Of a stretch of 64,000 nucleotides of DNA, positions 24,119 to 33,254 are shown piece by piece. Where the stretch lies: the NCBI RefSeq assembly GCF_007197575.1, contig NZ_CP041616.1, positions 248,001 through 312,000 of the forward strand, read 5' to 3'. This stretch comes from Ornithinimicrobium ciconiae (lineage in GTDB: Bacteria > Actinomycetota > Actinomycetes > Actinomycetales > Dermatophilaceae). Numbering within the stretch: the stretch's first letter is position 1; each line of letters opens with the position of its first letter. The position numbers were made by a program, and so were the translations under genes. The notes beneath the pieces were generated by a model. The model searched no databases. It saw only the letters and a list, made by a program, of their open reading frames with translations, and was not told the DNA's origin.

Positions 24119-26431
24119 GTGGCCAACGCAAACAACCGGCCCGCGAACAACCGGCCCGCGAACAACCGCGGCACGCCACGGACCCGGGCCGAGCACCGCA
24201 CCGCGCAGCGCACCGGTGCCCGCCGCTCCTCCACCCGGCGCCGACCACGACTGAAGAAAGTGCTCCTGTGGCTCCTCGGTCTCGGCGTCGCGGGCATCCT
24301 GCTGGCCGGCGCCGCGCTGATGATCGCCTACAGCCAAACCGACATCCCCGAGCCCAACGAGTTCGCGACGTCCGAGAGCTCCATCCTCTACTACGCCGAC
24401 GGCGAGACCGAGCTGGCCAGGTTCACCGGCGGCTACGACCGGGAGTCCGTGCCCCTCAGCGAGGTCCCGGACCACGTGCAGAAGGCGATGCTGGCCGCGG
24501 AGGACCGCTCGTTCTATGAGAACCAGGGTGTCTCGATCACCGGCACCGGTCGTGCCCTGTGGCGCAACCTGACCTCCGACAGCACCGAGGGCGGCTCGAC
24601 GATCACCCAGCAGTACGTGAAGAACTACTTCCTGTCCCACGAGCAGACCCTGACGCGCAAGTTCAACGAGGTGCTGATTGCCGTCAAGATCGACCGCGAG
24701 CTCTCCAAGGACCAGATCCTGGAGAACTACCTCAACACCATCTACTTCGGCCGCGGCGCCTACGGCATCCAGACCGCCTCGCAGGCCTACTTCGGCAAGG
24801 ACGTCAGCGAGTTGACCGTCGCCGAGGGGGCCTTCCTCACCGGGGTGACGAATGCGCCCTCACTGTTCGACCCGGCATACCAGGAGGGCAACCAGGAGCG
24901 CGCCGAGGCCCGCGTCGACTACATCATCAACGGGATGGTCGAGGAGGGCTGGCTCTCTGCGGAGGAGGCCGCCGACGTCGAGTTCCCCGAGGTCAACGAC
25001 CCCCAACCGACGAGCGCGACGACCGGCACCGAGGGCTATATCGCCACCGAGGTGCGCGCCGAGCTGATTCATGATGTCGGCATCGCCGAGGAGGACCTCG
25101 ACCGTGGCGGTCTGCGCATCATCACCACGATTGAGGAGAAGCACCAGGACGCCGCGGAGGCGGCGGTGGCGGACAACCTGCCCCAGGAGCCGGACGACCT
25201 GCACGTCGGGCTGGTGGCGGTGCGTCCCGGTGACGGAGCCATCACCGCGATGTATGGCGGGGCCGACTACAGCCAGCAGCAGCTCAACACGGTCACCGAC
25301 GCCCACCTGCAGGCCGGCTCGCTGTTCAAGGTCTTCACCCTGATCGCCGCTGTCCAGGACGGGATCAGCACCGAGTCCGAGTTTGCCGGCCCCAGCCCGA
25401 TGGAGTTTGAGATCGAGGGCCAGGACGAGCCCTACGAGGTCAACAACTTCCGCGACGCCCAGTTCGGGATGATCGACCTGCGCCAGGCGACCGCCAACTC
25501 GGTGAACACCATCTATGTCCAGCTCAACCAGGAGATCGGCCCCGAGCGAACCCGCGAGGTGGCCGTGGACCTCGGCCTGCCCGAGGACACCCCGGGCCTG
25601 GACAACGAGCTGTCCAACGTGCTGGGTCCCGCCGCACCCACGGTGCTGGAGATGTCGAGCGCCTACGCCACCATCGCCGCCGAGGGCACGGCGGCCGAGC
25701 CCTATCTGGTGACCGCCGTGACCAGCGCCAACGGCGTCTACGACTACGAGCGGGACATCGACACCCAGGACGTCCTGGACCCGGACGTGACCGCCGACGT
25801 CACGGAGGCGATGACCCACGTGATCACGGAGGGATCGGGGCGCACCGCGGGCGACCTCGGCCGCCCGGCCGCCGCCAAGTCCGGCACCAGCGAGAACAAC
25901 AAGTCCGCCTGGTTCAACGGGTTCGTCCCGCAGCTGACCGGCACCGTCGGGATGTATCGCGGCGACGGGACCCTGGCGATGCAGGACATCGGTGACTATG
26001 ACCAGGTCACCGGCGGCACCTACCCGGCCCTGATCTGGGGTGACTTCATGCGCGGCGCCCTGGAGGGTGAGCCGGTCGAGGAGTTCCCCGAGCGGGTGGG
26101 TCTGGGTGACGAGGTGGAGCAGACGATCGCCCCGACCACCGACGACCAGCAGCCGACGACGGAGGCTCCGACGACCACCGAGGACCCCACCACGACGACG
26201 GAGGAGCCCACCACGACCACCGAGGAGCCGACGACGACCACCGAGGAGCCCACCACCACGGAGGAACCGACGACGACGGAGGCGCCCACGACGACCGAGC
26301 CTCCGGAGCCCACGCAGCCGCCGGAACCCACCGACCCCCCGACGCGCCCCACGGAGCCAGAGCCGCCCACGGAGCCCCCCGGGCAGCCGGACCCACCCGG
26401 CGACACCGAGGACCCGGGGGCGAGCGGCTAA
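24119..26431 (+). CDS. class A penicillin-binding protein (transglycosylase/transpeptidase)
   Basis: 770 residues. A short cytosolic tail with NNRPANNRPANNRG repeats precedes one membrane helix (~residues 48-68). The GT51 domain has AAEDRSFYENQG with the catalytic Glu, GGSTITQQYVKN and RKFNEVLIAVKIDREL. The transpeptidase domain has SLFK as the SxxK motif with the nucleophile, SVN as SxN, and KSGTS. A Thr/Glu/Pro-rich tail of ~110 residues (TTTEEPT repeats) reaches into the wall. It polymerises and crosslinks peptidoglycan outside the membrane. The GTG at 24119 follows AGGAGG. The GT87 gene starts 10 bp after its stop. The order ino1-padR-ponA-GT87 matches mycobacterial Rv0046c-Rv0051. Confidence 0.93.
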   Translation: MANANNRPANNRPANNRGTPRTRAEHRTAQRTGARRSSTRRRPRLKKVLLWLLGLGVAGILLAGAALMIAYSQTDIPEPNEFATSESSILYYADGETELARFTGGYDRESVPLSEVPDHVQKAMLAAEDRSFYENQGVSITGTGRALWRNLTSDSTEGGSTITQQYVKNYFLSHEQTLTRKFNEVLIAVKIDRELSKDQILENYLNTIYFGRGAYGIQTASQAYFGKDVSELTVAEGAFLTGVTNAPSLFDPAYQEGNQERAEARVDYIINGMVEEGWLSAEEAADVEFPEVNDPQPTSATTGTEGYIATEVRAELIHDVGIAEEDLDRGGLRIITTIEEKHQDAAEAAVADNLPQEPDDLHVGLVAVRPGDGAITAMYGGADYSQQQLNTVTDAHLQAGSLFKVFTLIAAVQDGISTESEFAGPSPMEFEIEGQDEPYEVNNFRDAQFGMIDLRQATANSVNTIYVQLNQEIGPERTREVAVDLGLPEDTPGLDNELSNVLGPAAPTVLEMSSAYATIAAEGTAAEPYLVTAVTSANGVYDYERDIDTQDVLDPDVTADVTEAMTHVITEGSGRTAGDLGRPAAAKSGTSENNKSAWFNGFVPQLTGTVGMYRGDGTLAMQDIGDYDQVTGGTYPALIWGDFMRGALEGEPVEEFPERVGLGDEVEQTIAPTTDDQQPTTEAPTTTEDPTTTTEEPTTTTEEPTTTTEEPTTTEEPTTTEAPTTTEPPEPTQPPEPTDPPTRPTEPEPPTEPPGQPDPPGDTEDPGASG

Positions 26432-26441
26432 CCTGCCGACC

Positions 26442-27773
26442 ATGCGCAGACCGCCGTATGTCGTGCCCTCGCGCCACGACCCCGTGGTCGCCACCGCGGC
26501 CAGCGTGATCGGCGGGCCCGTCGGACGCTACGCCCGAGTCGGTGCCCGGGGTCTCGCCGCCGTCGCGGCCGCACTGATCGCCCTGGCCGGCGTGGCCCTG
26601 GCGCTCGGTGTCTTCCAGAAGGGGCACTGCCTGGCCAAGGGGTGGGCCAACCCCGACCAGTTCTGGCGGGCCTGCTACTCGGACCTGCCGGTCATGCACG
26701 TCACGACGGCCCTGGCCGACCGGGAGTTGCCCTATGCCTCCGTGGCTGGCAGCGACCAACCGTTGCTGTCCGGTCTGGTGATGTGGCTCATCGCGCGCAT
26801 CTCCCCGGAGGCTGGCACCGGCGTCGGTGCACAGCAGTGGGTCTTTGCCACCTGGGCCGCGCTGGCCCTGGTGCTGCTGGCCACCGCGGTCCTGGCGGGC
26901 ATCGCGCTGCTGCAGCAGGACCCGTGGCACATCGCCCACCTGGCGGCCTCACCGGTGCTGGTGGTGCTGGCGCTGATCTCGACCGACCTGGTGGGGATCG
27001 TCCTGGTCATGTGGGCCCTGTGGGCGTGGAGCCGTCATCATCCGGCAGCGGCCGGGGCGCTGCTGGGACTGGCCTTTCTGGTGCGTCCCTATCCGCTGCT
27101 GATCCTGGTGGCCCTGGTGCTCGTGGGATGGCGGCAGGGACGGGAGCGGCAAGCAGCCACCGCGTTGGTCGCGGCGCCCCTGGCCGCACTGGCGCTGTTC
27201 GTCCCTGCGCTGTTGCTGATCGGTGACGGCGTCCTGGAGGCCGCCCGCAACTGGTGGACCGTCGGTCCGGGCTATGGCGCACCGGCGCTCATCCCGCAGC
27301 TGCACGGGATGGGGATCTCGGCACCCGTGGCCACTGCCATCGCCGTGGCCGGCTGGGTCCTGGCGGTGGGCGTCGGTGCCTGGTTGGCCTTCCGCGCGGT
27401 CAGCCGCCCGGACGCTGTGCAGGTCGCGGCCGTGATGCTGCTGATCGTCGTGATCACCGCCAAGTCCGTCTCGGTCCAGTCCGGGCTGTGGCTGCTGCCG
27501 CTGCTGGCGCTGTCCGCCGTCCGGTGGCGGGACCACCTCATCTGGGCCGCGACCGAGATCCTCCACTTCGAGATGACCTGGCTGCACATCGGCTTCGGCT
27601 CGGACCCGGGCAAGGGGCTGCCGGGCTCGACCTACTCCCTGTTTATCCTGCTGCGCGTCGCCGGCTGGGCCTGGCTCGTGTGGCAGATCTGGTCGAGCCC
27701 CGCCCGGCACCGCACCGCTGAAGAACGTGCGACCTCAACCAGCGCGGACCCGGTGCCCGCTGGTGCGAGCTGA
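26442..27773 (+). CDS. GT87/DUF2029-type polyprenol-dependent mannosyltransferase
   Basis: 443 residues and about ten membrane helices. Its position after the class A penicillin-binding gene and its length match the DUF2029 (GT87) proteins of actinobacteria. In mycobacteria, members of this family use polyprenyl-phosphate mannose outside the membrane to build lipoglycans. The acidic GSDQPLLSGL segment after the first helix is a candidate active loop. ATG at 26442 starts 10 bp after the preceding stop; no clear ribosome-binding site is seen, so it relies on coupling. It ends 12 bp from the convergent protease gene with no terminator between them. Confidence 0.75.
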   Translation: MRRPPYVVPSRHDPVVATAASVIGGPVGRYARVGARGLAAVAAALIALAGVALALGVFQKGHCLAKGWANPDQFWRACYSDLPVMHVTTALADRELPYASVAGSDQPLLSGLVMWLIARISPEAGTGVGAQQWVFATWAALALVLLATAVLAGIALLQQDPWHIAHLAASPVLVVLALISTDLVGIVLVMWALWAWSRHHPAAAGALLGLAFLVRPYPLLILVALVLVGWRQGRERQAATALVAAPLAALALFVPALLLIGDGVLEAARNWWTVGPGYGAPALIPQLHGMGISAPVATAIAVAGWVLAVGVGAWLAFRAVSRPDAVQVAAVMLLIVVITAKSVSVQSGLWLLPLLALSAVRWRDHLIWAATEILHFEMTWLHIGFGSDPGKGLPGSTYSLFILLRVAGWAWLVWQIWSSPARHRTAEERATSTSADPVPAGAS

Positions 27774-27785
27774 GGGTCATCGCGC

Positions 27786-29453
27786 TCAGTTGTTATAGAC
27801 GGTGAAGCTGGCGAAGGCCCGGTCGAAGGCCTCGAGGTCGGCCTCGGTGGCCACATAGGTGGTCATCACCGCGGTGTAGGTCTGGTCGTTGTTGGACAGC
27901 ACCAGATTGATCACCAGCCCGTCCGTGCCCTCACACTGGCTCCAGATCTGGTAGACGCCGGAGTACATCACGTCGGAGAACTCCCCGGTCTCCTGTGCTG
28001 CGCAGACATCCTCATAGGTGTAGTAGTGCAGCGTGTCCCACTCATCGCCCTGGTAGGGCCGCAGGTAGAAGACCAGGCCGGGGTGGGTCCAGCCGTCCCG
28101 GAAGGCCTGCATGTCGTCGGAGGCACCGATGAAGGCGAGGCCCTCCGGGGCATACATCGGGTCGGTCTGCACGTCGTTCCACTCCGTCGGCACGTCGATC
28201 GACAGGCTGCCGGTGTCGTCGGTGACGGTGACGTAGTCGTAGTAGGTGGGGACCGGCATACCGCCGTCACCGGGGGCGTCACCCTGCGGGACGTCACCAC
28301 CGGCCTCCTCGGCGAGGGAGAGGATCGGCTCCAGTCCCTGCGATCCGTTGATCTCGCCGCGCAGCACCTCCGCCGTGTCCCAGCGCAGGACCTCCACCGT
28401 CATCGCGTTGTCTCCGCTGGTGCGCAACACGTCGCAGTAGTCGCGGTAGGTGCCGTCGGTGGCCATGGGGATGGCGTTGAGGCTGAGCACGATGTCGCCG
28501 GGCAGCAGACCAGCCGCGGAGGCGGGGCTGCCGGGCTTGACACCGCTGACCCAGATCCCGCTCAGCGCGAGCTTGTCGTCAAAGATCGGGCGGCCGTTGA
28601 TGCCCAGCGACTCGGCGTCCCCCTCGGCCAGCTCGGCCACCATCGGCTCGGCCAGGCTCGCAGCGATGGCCCAGAACTGCTTGGACGCGCCCTCCTGCAG
28701 CGCACCACCGGCGTAGTTCACCGCCAGCACCTCCCCGTCCAGGGTGATCAGCGGACCGCCGGAGTTGCCGGGCTGGATCGTGGCGTCGTGCTCGATAGTG
28801 TGGTCGATCGACGAGGAGCCCGTGACGTCGCCATTGGCCTGCGCCTTGGAGACGATGCCCTTGGTCAGGGTGTACTCCGGGTCCCCGAGGGGAAAGCCGG
28901 CCGCGTAGACATCGAGGCCCGGCTCGGGCGGCTCGTCGGCCCAGGCCAGGTAGGCGCCCGGCTCATCCACGTCGACCTGGATGAGCGCCAGGTCGCTGCA
29001 CTCGGAGGCACCGAGGACGGTGGCAGTGTGCTTCTCGCTGGTGTCGCCGCCGATAAAGACCTCCAGGGTGCTGGCCCCGGTCACCACGTGGTTGTTGGTC
29101 ACCGCCAGCCCGTCGGGAGAGATCAGGAAGCCGCTGCCGGAGCCGACCGTCGTGGTCAGTCCCACCTCGGGGTCGCGCAGCGTGCCCTGCGCCATGATCT
29201 GCACGACCGCGGGCTTGGCGTCGCTGAAGCTGGTCACCACGCCCTCCGCGGCCTCTGCCGTGGAGTCGCCGGAGTCAGTCGGGTCAGCCGTCACGTCTGC
29301 CTGGTCGTCACCGGGGCCGGCGGTGCTCGAAAGCTCCTGCCCCTGCTGCAGCACGATCTGTGACGTGTCCGGGGCTCCTCCCCCGCAGGCGGACACGATG
29401 AGGGCAAGCGGCAGGGCGAGCGCGAGGCTGGCGGTGCGCGGGCGGATCGTCAC
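27786..29453 (-). CDS. lipoprotein trypsin-like serine protease with PDZ domain
   Basis: 555 residues. The N-terminus ends LIVSACGGG, a lipobox, so the protein should be lipid-anchored outside the membrane. The S1C-type protease domain has the triad in NNHVV (His), SDLALIQ (Asp) and QPGNSGGPL (Ser). A PDZ domain follows (VKPGSPASAAGLLPGDIVLSLN), and the last ~150 residues form an extra domain of unknown role. This is the HtrA plan: surveillance of misfolded envelope proteins or processing of a signalling partner. GTG at 29453 follows AGCAGGAG. Confidence 0.88.
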   Translation of the reverse strand: MTIRPRTASLALALPLALIVSACGGGAPDTSQIVLQQGQELSSTAGPGDDQADVTADPTDSGDSTAEAAEGVVTSFSDAKPAVVQIMAQGTLRDPEVGLTTTVGSGSGFLISPDGLAVTNNHVVTGASTLEVFIGGDTSEKHTATVLGASECSDLALIQVDVDEPGAYLAWADEPPEPGLDVYAAGFPLGDPEYTLTKGIVSKAQANGDVTGSSSIDHTIEHDATIQPGNSGGPLITLDGEVLAVNYAGGALQEGASKQFWAIAASLAEPMVAELAEGDAESLGINGRPIFDDKLALSGIWVSGVKPGSPASAAGLLPGDIVLSLNAIPMATDGTYRDYCDVLRTSGDNAMTVEVLRWDTAEVLRGEINGSQGLEPILSLAEEAGGDVPQGDAPGDGGMPVPTYYDYVTVTDDTGSLSIDVPTEWNDVQTDPMYAPEGLAFIGASDDMQAFRDGWTHPGLVFYLRPYQGDEWDTLHYYTYEDVCAAQETGEFSDVMYSGVYQIWSQCEGTDGLVINLVLSNNDQTYTAVMTTYVATEADLEAFDRAFASFTVYNN

Positions 29454-29614
29454 GATGATGCTCCTGCTGTCCTGGGCCGGCGCCCCCTGTGGCTCCCGCC
29501 TGATGGCTGCGGTGTGACGCCGAGGGTCCGCAACCGGTTCCCCCGGTCTGCGTGACTAGTGTGCGTGACAGGGACCACGGCTGTCGAGCACCGGGCCACA
29601 GGAGCGGCGGGTCG

Positions 29615-29724
29615 GCACGGCCGAACTGTCGCGTCGGCACGGCCGAGCTGCGGGTCAGGGCAGGTCGTGCTGTCGGGTCAGCACGGCCGAGCTGCGGGTC
29701 AGGGCAGGTCGTGCTGTCGGGTCA
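29615..29724. repeat. 44-bp perfect tandem repeat plus partial copy
   Basis: Two identical 44-bp units lie head to tail at 29637-29680 and 29681-29724, each opening GCACGGCCGAGCTGCGGGTC. A diverged partial unit begins at 29615. The second unit ends exactly on the stop codon of the quinone oxidoreductase gene. Within each unit GCACG and CGTGC can pair, so each may form a small hairpin. Confidence 0.85.
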
Positions 29725-30693
29725 GGGCAGCAGGACCAACTTGCCCGTCGTCGTGCCGGACTCGAGATCGGTCTGGGCCGCGGCGGCATCCTCGAGCGGA
29801 TAGCGCCCACCGATCCGCACGTCCAGCGTCCCGGCAGCGACCTGCCCGAGGACGGCACCGGCCCGCTCCCGCAGCTCGGCAGGATCGGCGACATAGTGCG
29901 CCAGGGACGGACGAGTCAGGAAGAGGGACCCCTTGGCGTTGAGCACCTGCGGGTCCAACGGCGGCACCGGCCCGCTGGATCCGCCGAAGAGCACCATCAT
30001 GCCGCGGGGCTTGAGCACGTCCAGCCCGGCGTCGAAGGTGGACTTGCCCACCCCGTCATATACGACGTCGACGCCAGCCCCGTCGGTGAGCCGGCGCACC
30101 TCGGTCACCACGTCCTGCTCGCGATAGAAGATGATCTCGTCGGCGCCGGCCCCCCGCGCGAGCTCGGCCTTCTCGGGGGTCGACGTGGTGCCGATGACCC
30201 GCACTCCCTTGGCCGACAGCATCTGGCACAGCAGCAGACCCACGCCGCCCGCGGCCGCGTGCACCAGCGCGGTCTGCCCCTCCTGTGCAGGGAAGGTCGA
30301 CTCGACGAGGTAGTGCGCGGTCATGCCCTGCAGCATCACGGCCGCGGCCTGCTCGGCGCCCACCCCGTCCGGCACCGGGATCACCCGGTCGGCGGCCAGG
30401 ACGGCCTGCTCCATATAGCCGGTGCCGGGCACCATCGCCCAGGCCACCAGGTCACCCACCGCGACGTCCGTGACACCCGGACCCACCGCGCTGACGGTGC
30501 CGGCCCCCTCCGACCCGGCGACGAACGGGGTGTCCATCGGGTAGGTGCCCGACCGCTGATAGATGTCGACGAAGTTCACCCCGGCGGCCGCGACGTCGAC
30601 CCGGACCTGTCCATCGCCCGGCTCGGGCGTCTCCCGCTCCTGGACCTGCAAGACCTCGGGACCGCCCTGCTCCGTGACCACCATTGCGCGCAC
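29722..30693 (-). CDS. zinc-independent quinone oxidoreductase, MDR family
   Basis: 323 residues, the usual length for NADPH:quinone reductases (crotonyl-CoA reductase/QOR type). The N-terminal catalytic domain has AAAGVNFVDIYQRSGTYP and GSEGAGTVSAVGPGV. The Rossmann domain has ALVHAAAGGVGLLLCQ, where AxxGGVG binds NADPH. No catalytic-zinc Cys is seen. GTG at 30693 is preceded by AGGAGG at 5 nt; the ATG three codons later would be too far away. It reduces quinones or enals in the cytosol with NADPH. It stands alone between repeats and has no operon partner. Confidence 0.88.
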   Translation of the reverse strand: MRAMVVTEQGGPEVLQVQERETPEPGDGQVRVDVAAAGVNFVDIYQRSGTYPMDTPFVAGSEGAGTVSAVGPGVTDVAVGDLVAWAMVPGTGYMEQAVLAADRVIPVPDGVGAEQAAAVMLQGMTAHYLVESTFPAQEGQTALVHAAAGGVGLLLCQMLSAKGVRVIGTTSTPEKAELARGAGADEIIFYREQDVVTEVRRLTDGAGVDVVYDGVGKSTFDAGLDVLKPRGMMVLFGGSSGPVPPLDPQVLNAKGSLFLTRPSLAHYVADPAELRERAGAVLGQVAAGTLDVRIGGRYPLEDAAAAQTDLESGTTTGKLVLLP

Positions 30694-30857
30694 GTCTGCC
30701 TCCTGCGTGTAGTCGGGTAGCCCGTCAACCCGCTGCGGGTCATGGGCTGCCGTCCAGTATGCCGAGGGGTCGGGTCTCATCGTCAGCACCCCCTCCCGCC
30801 TGCATCGCCCACGGACCCCGCTCGCCGCCCTCCGCTCGCCGCTCGCCCTCCGCACGG

Positions 30858-30903
30858 ATTGGGGTGCACGAACGGTCACCCGTGACCGCTTCTGCACCCC
30901 AAT
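30858..30903. repeat. 46-bp imperfect palindrome
   Basis: ATTGGGGTGCA (30858-30868) is the exact inverse of TGCACCCCAAT (30893-30903). Inside, CGGTCAC and GTGACCG form a second perfect stem around a 2-nt centre, with 4-nt internal loops between the stems. It lies between two minus-strand genes and could be the terminator of the YdeI-like gene, an operator or a mobile palindrome. Confidence 0.8.
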
Positions 30904-30951
30904 GATCGGGTGAGCAGGGTTCGAAGAGCCGTGAGCGGCGCCAGCTGTGGA

Positions 30952-31623
30952 TCAGTGTCGCGCAGCAGCGGCAGCCGCGGCAGCAGCCGCGGCCCGCTCG
31001 ACCCACTTCGGGGTTGTGCCGTAGCGCTGCGGGGGCACGAGTCGCCCGTCGGCGCAGTCGCTGACGAGTTGGCCCATCCGCCGATCCCGAGTGACCTCCT
31101 GCTTGGCGGTGAGCACCCAGGTGACGGCCAGCCTGCGGTAGGTCGCCGTCGCCAGCTCCCAGAAGGCAGTCGCGGCCGGGGACGCGGCGAGCTGGGCGGC
31201 GTAGTCCGGGGGCAACTCCCGGTCCGGGTTCTCGTAGGAGTAGACGGCGGAGCAGTCCTCGCGCCGGGCCTCGAAGACCGCCAGGCCTGGCGGCTGCATC
31301 CGGCCCTGCGCGGTCAGCTCCTCGACCAGGGCGATGTTGACGGCACTCCAGTTGCTGCCGGGCTTGCGGGGCGTCCATCGCTGCCGACGGGAGTCGTCGT
31401 CGATGCGTTGGGCGAGGGAGTCGATCCAGCCCCAGCACAGCGCTTCTGGGACCGCGTCCTTCCAGGTCAGACCCTGGTCGGGCACGTGCTTCTTGTGCAG
31501 CCCCATCCAGAGCTCGGTCTCGGAGTCGTGATGCTCGGCGAGCCAGGCGCCAAACTCCGCGGCAGAGGTGAAGAAGCGTGCCGGTCGCTCCGGTGTGCCG
31601 CCCATCCGTCCGTGCTCGACCAT
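30952..31623 (-). CDS. YdeI/OmpD-associated family protein
   Basis: 223 residues. The core pattern of this family is clear: ELWMGLHKKHVP, WKDAVPEALCWGWIDSLAQRID, then the RWTPRKPGSNWSAVN block and an ENPDRELPPDY region. These small cytosolic proteins of unknown biochemical role have been linked to bacteriocin or peptide resistance in enterobacteria. The protein ends in ten alanines encoded by GC-rich triplets, a likely neutral expansion. ATG at 31623 follows AAGGGA; an upstream ATG at 31638 is less well placed. It stands alone. Confidence 0.8.
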   Translation of the reverse strand: MVEHGRMGGTPERPARFFTSAAEFGAWLAEHHDSETELWMGLHKKHVPDQGLTWKDAVPEALCWGWIDSLAQRIDDDSRRQRWTPRKPGSNWSAVNIALVEELTAQGRMQPPGLAVFEARREDCSAVYSYENPDRELPPDYAAQLAASPAATAFWELATATYRRLAVTWVLTAKQEVTRDRRMGQLVSDCADGRLVPPQRYGTTPKWVERAAAAAAAAAAARH

Positions 31624-31721
31624 CGCTGTCCCTTCCACCGCCGCGTCGTGGCCACCACCTCACCAGTCGCCGTCGACATCAGTATGCCGATCACCGCCGA
31701 CGGTCCAGCCCGCACCGCCAG

Positions 31722-33191
31722 TCAGCCCTGGGCCTCGGGTTGCTCCGCCCACCAGCTCCGCAACTCGGCTTCGGCGGCCTCGCGGCCGATCGGGCCCTGG
31801 TCCAGGCGCACCGCGAGCAGGTGCTTGTAGGCGCGGCCCAGCACCGGCCCCGGGGAGATCCCCAGTACCTCGGCGATCTCGTTGCCGTTGAGCTCGGGAC
31901 GCACGGCGGACAGCTCCTCCTCGGCCCGCAGCCGAGCGATCCGATCCTCCAGATCGTCATAGGTGCGCGCGAGCCGCTCGGCCTTGCGCCGGTTGCGGGT
32001 CGTCGAGTCCGACCGAGTCAGCTTGTGCAGGTGCCCCAGGAGCGGACCGGCGTCGGTGACATAGCGCCGCACGGCCGAGTCGGTCCACTCGCCGGTGCCA
32101 TAGCCGTGGAAGCGCAGGTGCAGCTCGACCAGCCGGGTGACCGCCTTGACGGTGTCCTTGTCATAGCGCAGCGACCGCAGCCGGGCGCGCGTGAGCTTGG
32201 CGCCGACCACCTCGTGGTGGTGGAAACTGACGCCCCCGCCCTTCTCAAACCGGCGGGTGGCGGGCTTGCCGATGTCGTGCAGCAGCGCCGCCAGACGCAG
32301 CACCAGGTCGGGGCCGACGACGGTGTCGGGACCCTCGGCGCCCGGCTCGTCCTCCAGCGCGATGGCCTGCTCCAGCACGGTGAGGGAGTGCTGATAGACG
32401 TCCTTGTGCCGGTGGTGCTCGTCGATCTCCAGCTGGAGCGCCGGCAGCTCGGGCACCACCTTGTCCGCGAGGCCGGTCTGCACCATCAGCTCCAGTCCCG
32501 CCCGGGGGTCCGCCCCGAGCAGCAACCGGCTCAGCTCATCACGCACCCGCTCGGCGGAGACGATCGACAGGCGGTCCGCCATACCGGTCATGGCGGTGCG
32601 CACCTCATCGGTGACCCGCAGCCCCAGCTGGGAGCTGAACCGCGCCGCGCGCATCATCCGCAGCGGGTCGTCGGAGAAGGAGATCTCGGCCGTGTGCGGC
32701 GTGGTCAGGGTCCCCGCGGCCAGGTCTGCCAGACCCTCGTGCGGGTCGAAGAAGACCAGCTCGGGCAGGCGCAGGGCCATCGCGTTGACCGTGAAGTCCC
32801 GACGCACCAGGTCATCGCGCAGGTTGTCGCCGAACGCGACGACCGGCTTGCGGGAGTCAGGGTCGTAGGCGTCGGCGCGGTAGGTGGTGATCTCCACCGT
32901 CCAGCCCCCGTGGCGGGCACCGATGGTGCCGAACTCCCGCCCGATGTCCCAGGTCTGCTCGGCCCAGCCGGCCAGGACCGCCTCGATCTGCTCCGGGGCG
33001 GCAGAGGTGGTGAAGTCCAGGTCGGGCGAGGAACGGCCCAGGAAGGCATCGCGGACCGGACCTCCCACCAGAGCCAGCTCGTGCCCGGCGTCCTGGAAGC
33101 GTCCACCGAGCTCGGTCAGCAGGGGCAGCACGGGCTCCAGCTGGCGCAGCGCTTGGGCCAGCAGCTCGGCTTCGGTGACAGTGGGGGACAC
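31722..33191 (-). CDS. pcnA: CCA tRNA nucleotidyltransferase / poly(A) polymerase family, with HD domain
   Basis: 489 residues. It adds or repairs the 3' CCA of tRNAs. The nucleotidyltransferase signature LVGGPVRDAFLGRSSPDLDF carries the metal-binding DxD; RRDFTVNAMAL and DPLRMMRAARF follow. An HD phosphohydrolase-like domain has HKDVYQHSLTVLEQ and LAALLHDIGKPATR. The start at GTG 33191 gives an N-terminus (VSPTVTEAELLAQAL) like mycobacterial PcnA. No ribosome-binding site is present, but TAGGCT lies 8 nt ahead, so the mRNA may be leaderless. It is divergent from the Nudix gene, the same arrangement as Rv3907c/Rv3908. Confidence 0.93.
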   Translation of the reverse strand: MSPTVTEAELLAQALRQLEPVLPLLTELGGRFQDAGHELALVGGPVRDAFLGRSSPDLDFTTSAAPEQIEAVLAGWAEQTWDIGREFGTIGARHGGWTVEITTYRADAYDPDSRKPVVAFGDNLRDDLVRRDFTVNAMALRLPELVFFDPHEGLADLAAGTLTTPHTAEISFSDDPLRMMRAARFSSQLGLRVTDEVRTAMTGMADRLSIVSAERVRDELSRLLLGADPRAGLELMVQTGLADKVVPELPALQLEIDEHHRHKDVYQHSLTVLEQAIALEDEPGAEGPDTVVGPDLVLRLAALLHDIGKPATRRFEKGGGVSFHHHEVVGAKLTRARLRSLRYDKDTVKAVTRLVELHLRFHGYGTGEWTDSAVRRYVTDAGPLLGHLHKLTRSDSTTRNRRKAERLARTYDDLEDRIARLRAEEELSAVRPELNGNEIAEVLGISPGPVLGRAYKHLLAVRLDQGPIGREAAEAELRSWWAEQPEAQG

Positions 33192-33241
33192 GAGGGACAA
33201 GCCTACGGCCCGTGAGACCACGCAACCGGACTCCGGCTCGT

Positions 33242-33247
33242 TAGAGT
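33242..33247 (+). promoter_or_regulatory. -10 element of a leaderless promoter
   Basis: TAGAGT is followed by exactly 7 nt and then the ATG at 33255, the classic layout of an actinobacterial leaderless mRNA. The only 63 bp between the divergent genes must also hold the pcnA promoter. Confidence 0.6.
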
Positions 33248-33254
33248 GAGCAAG

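Noticed and set aside
30858..30903. Integron attC site
   Set aside because: The core RYYYAAC/GTTRRRY motifs are absent and there is no integrase.
30911..30930. tRNA-like GGGTTCGAA T-loop motif
   Set aside because: No acceptor or anticodon stems can be built around it.
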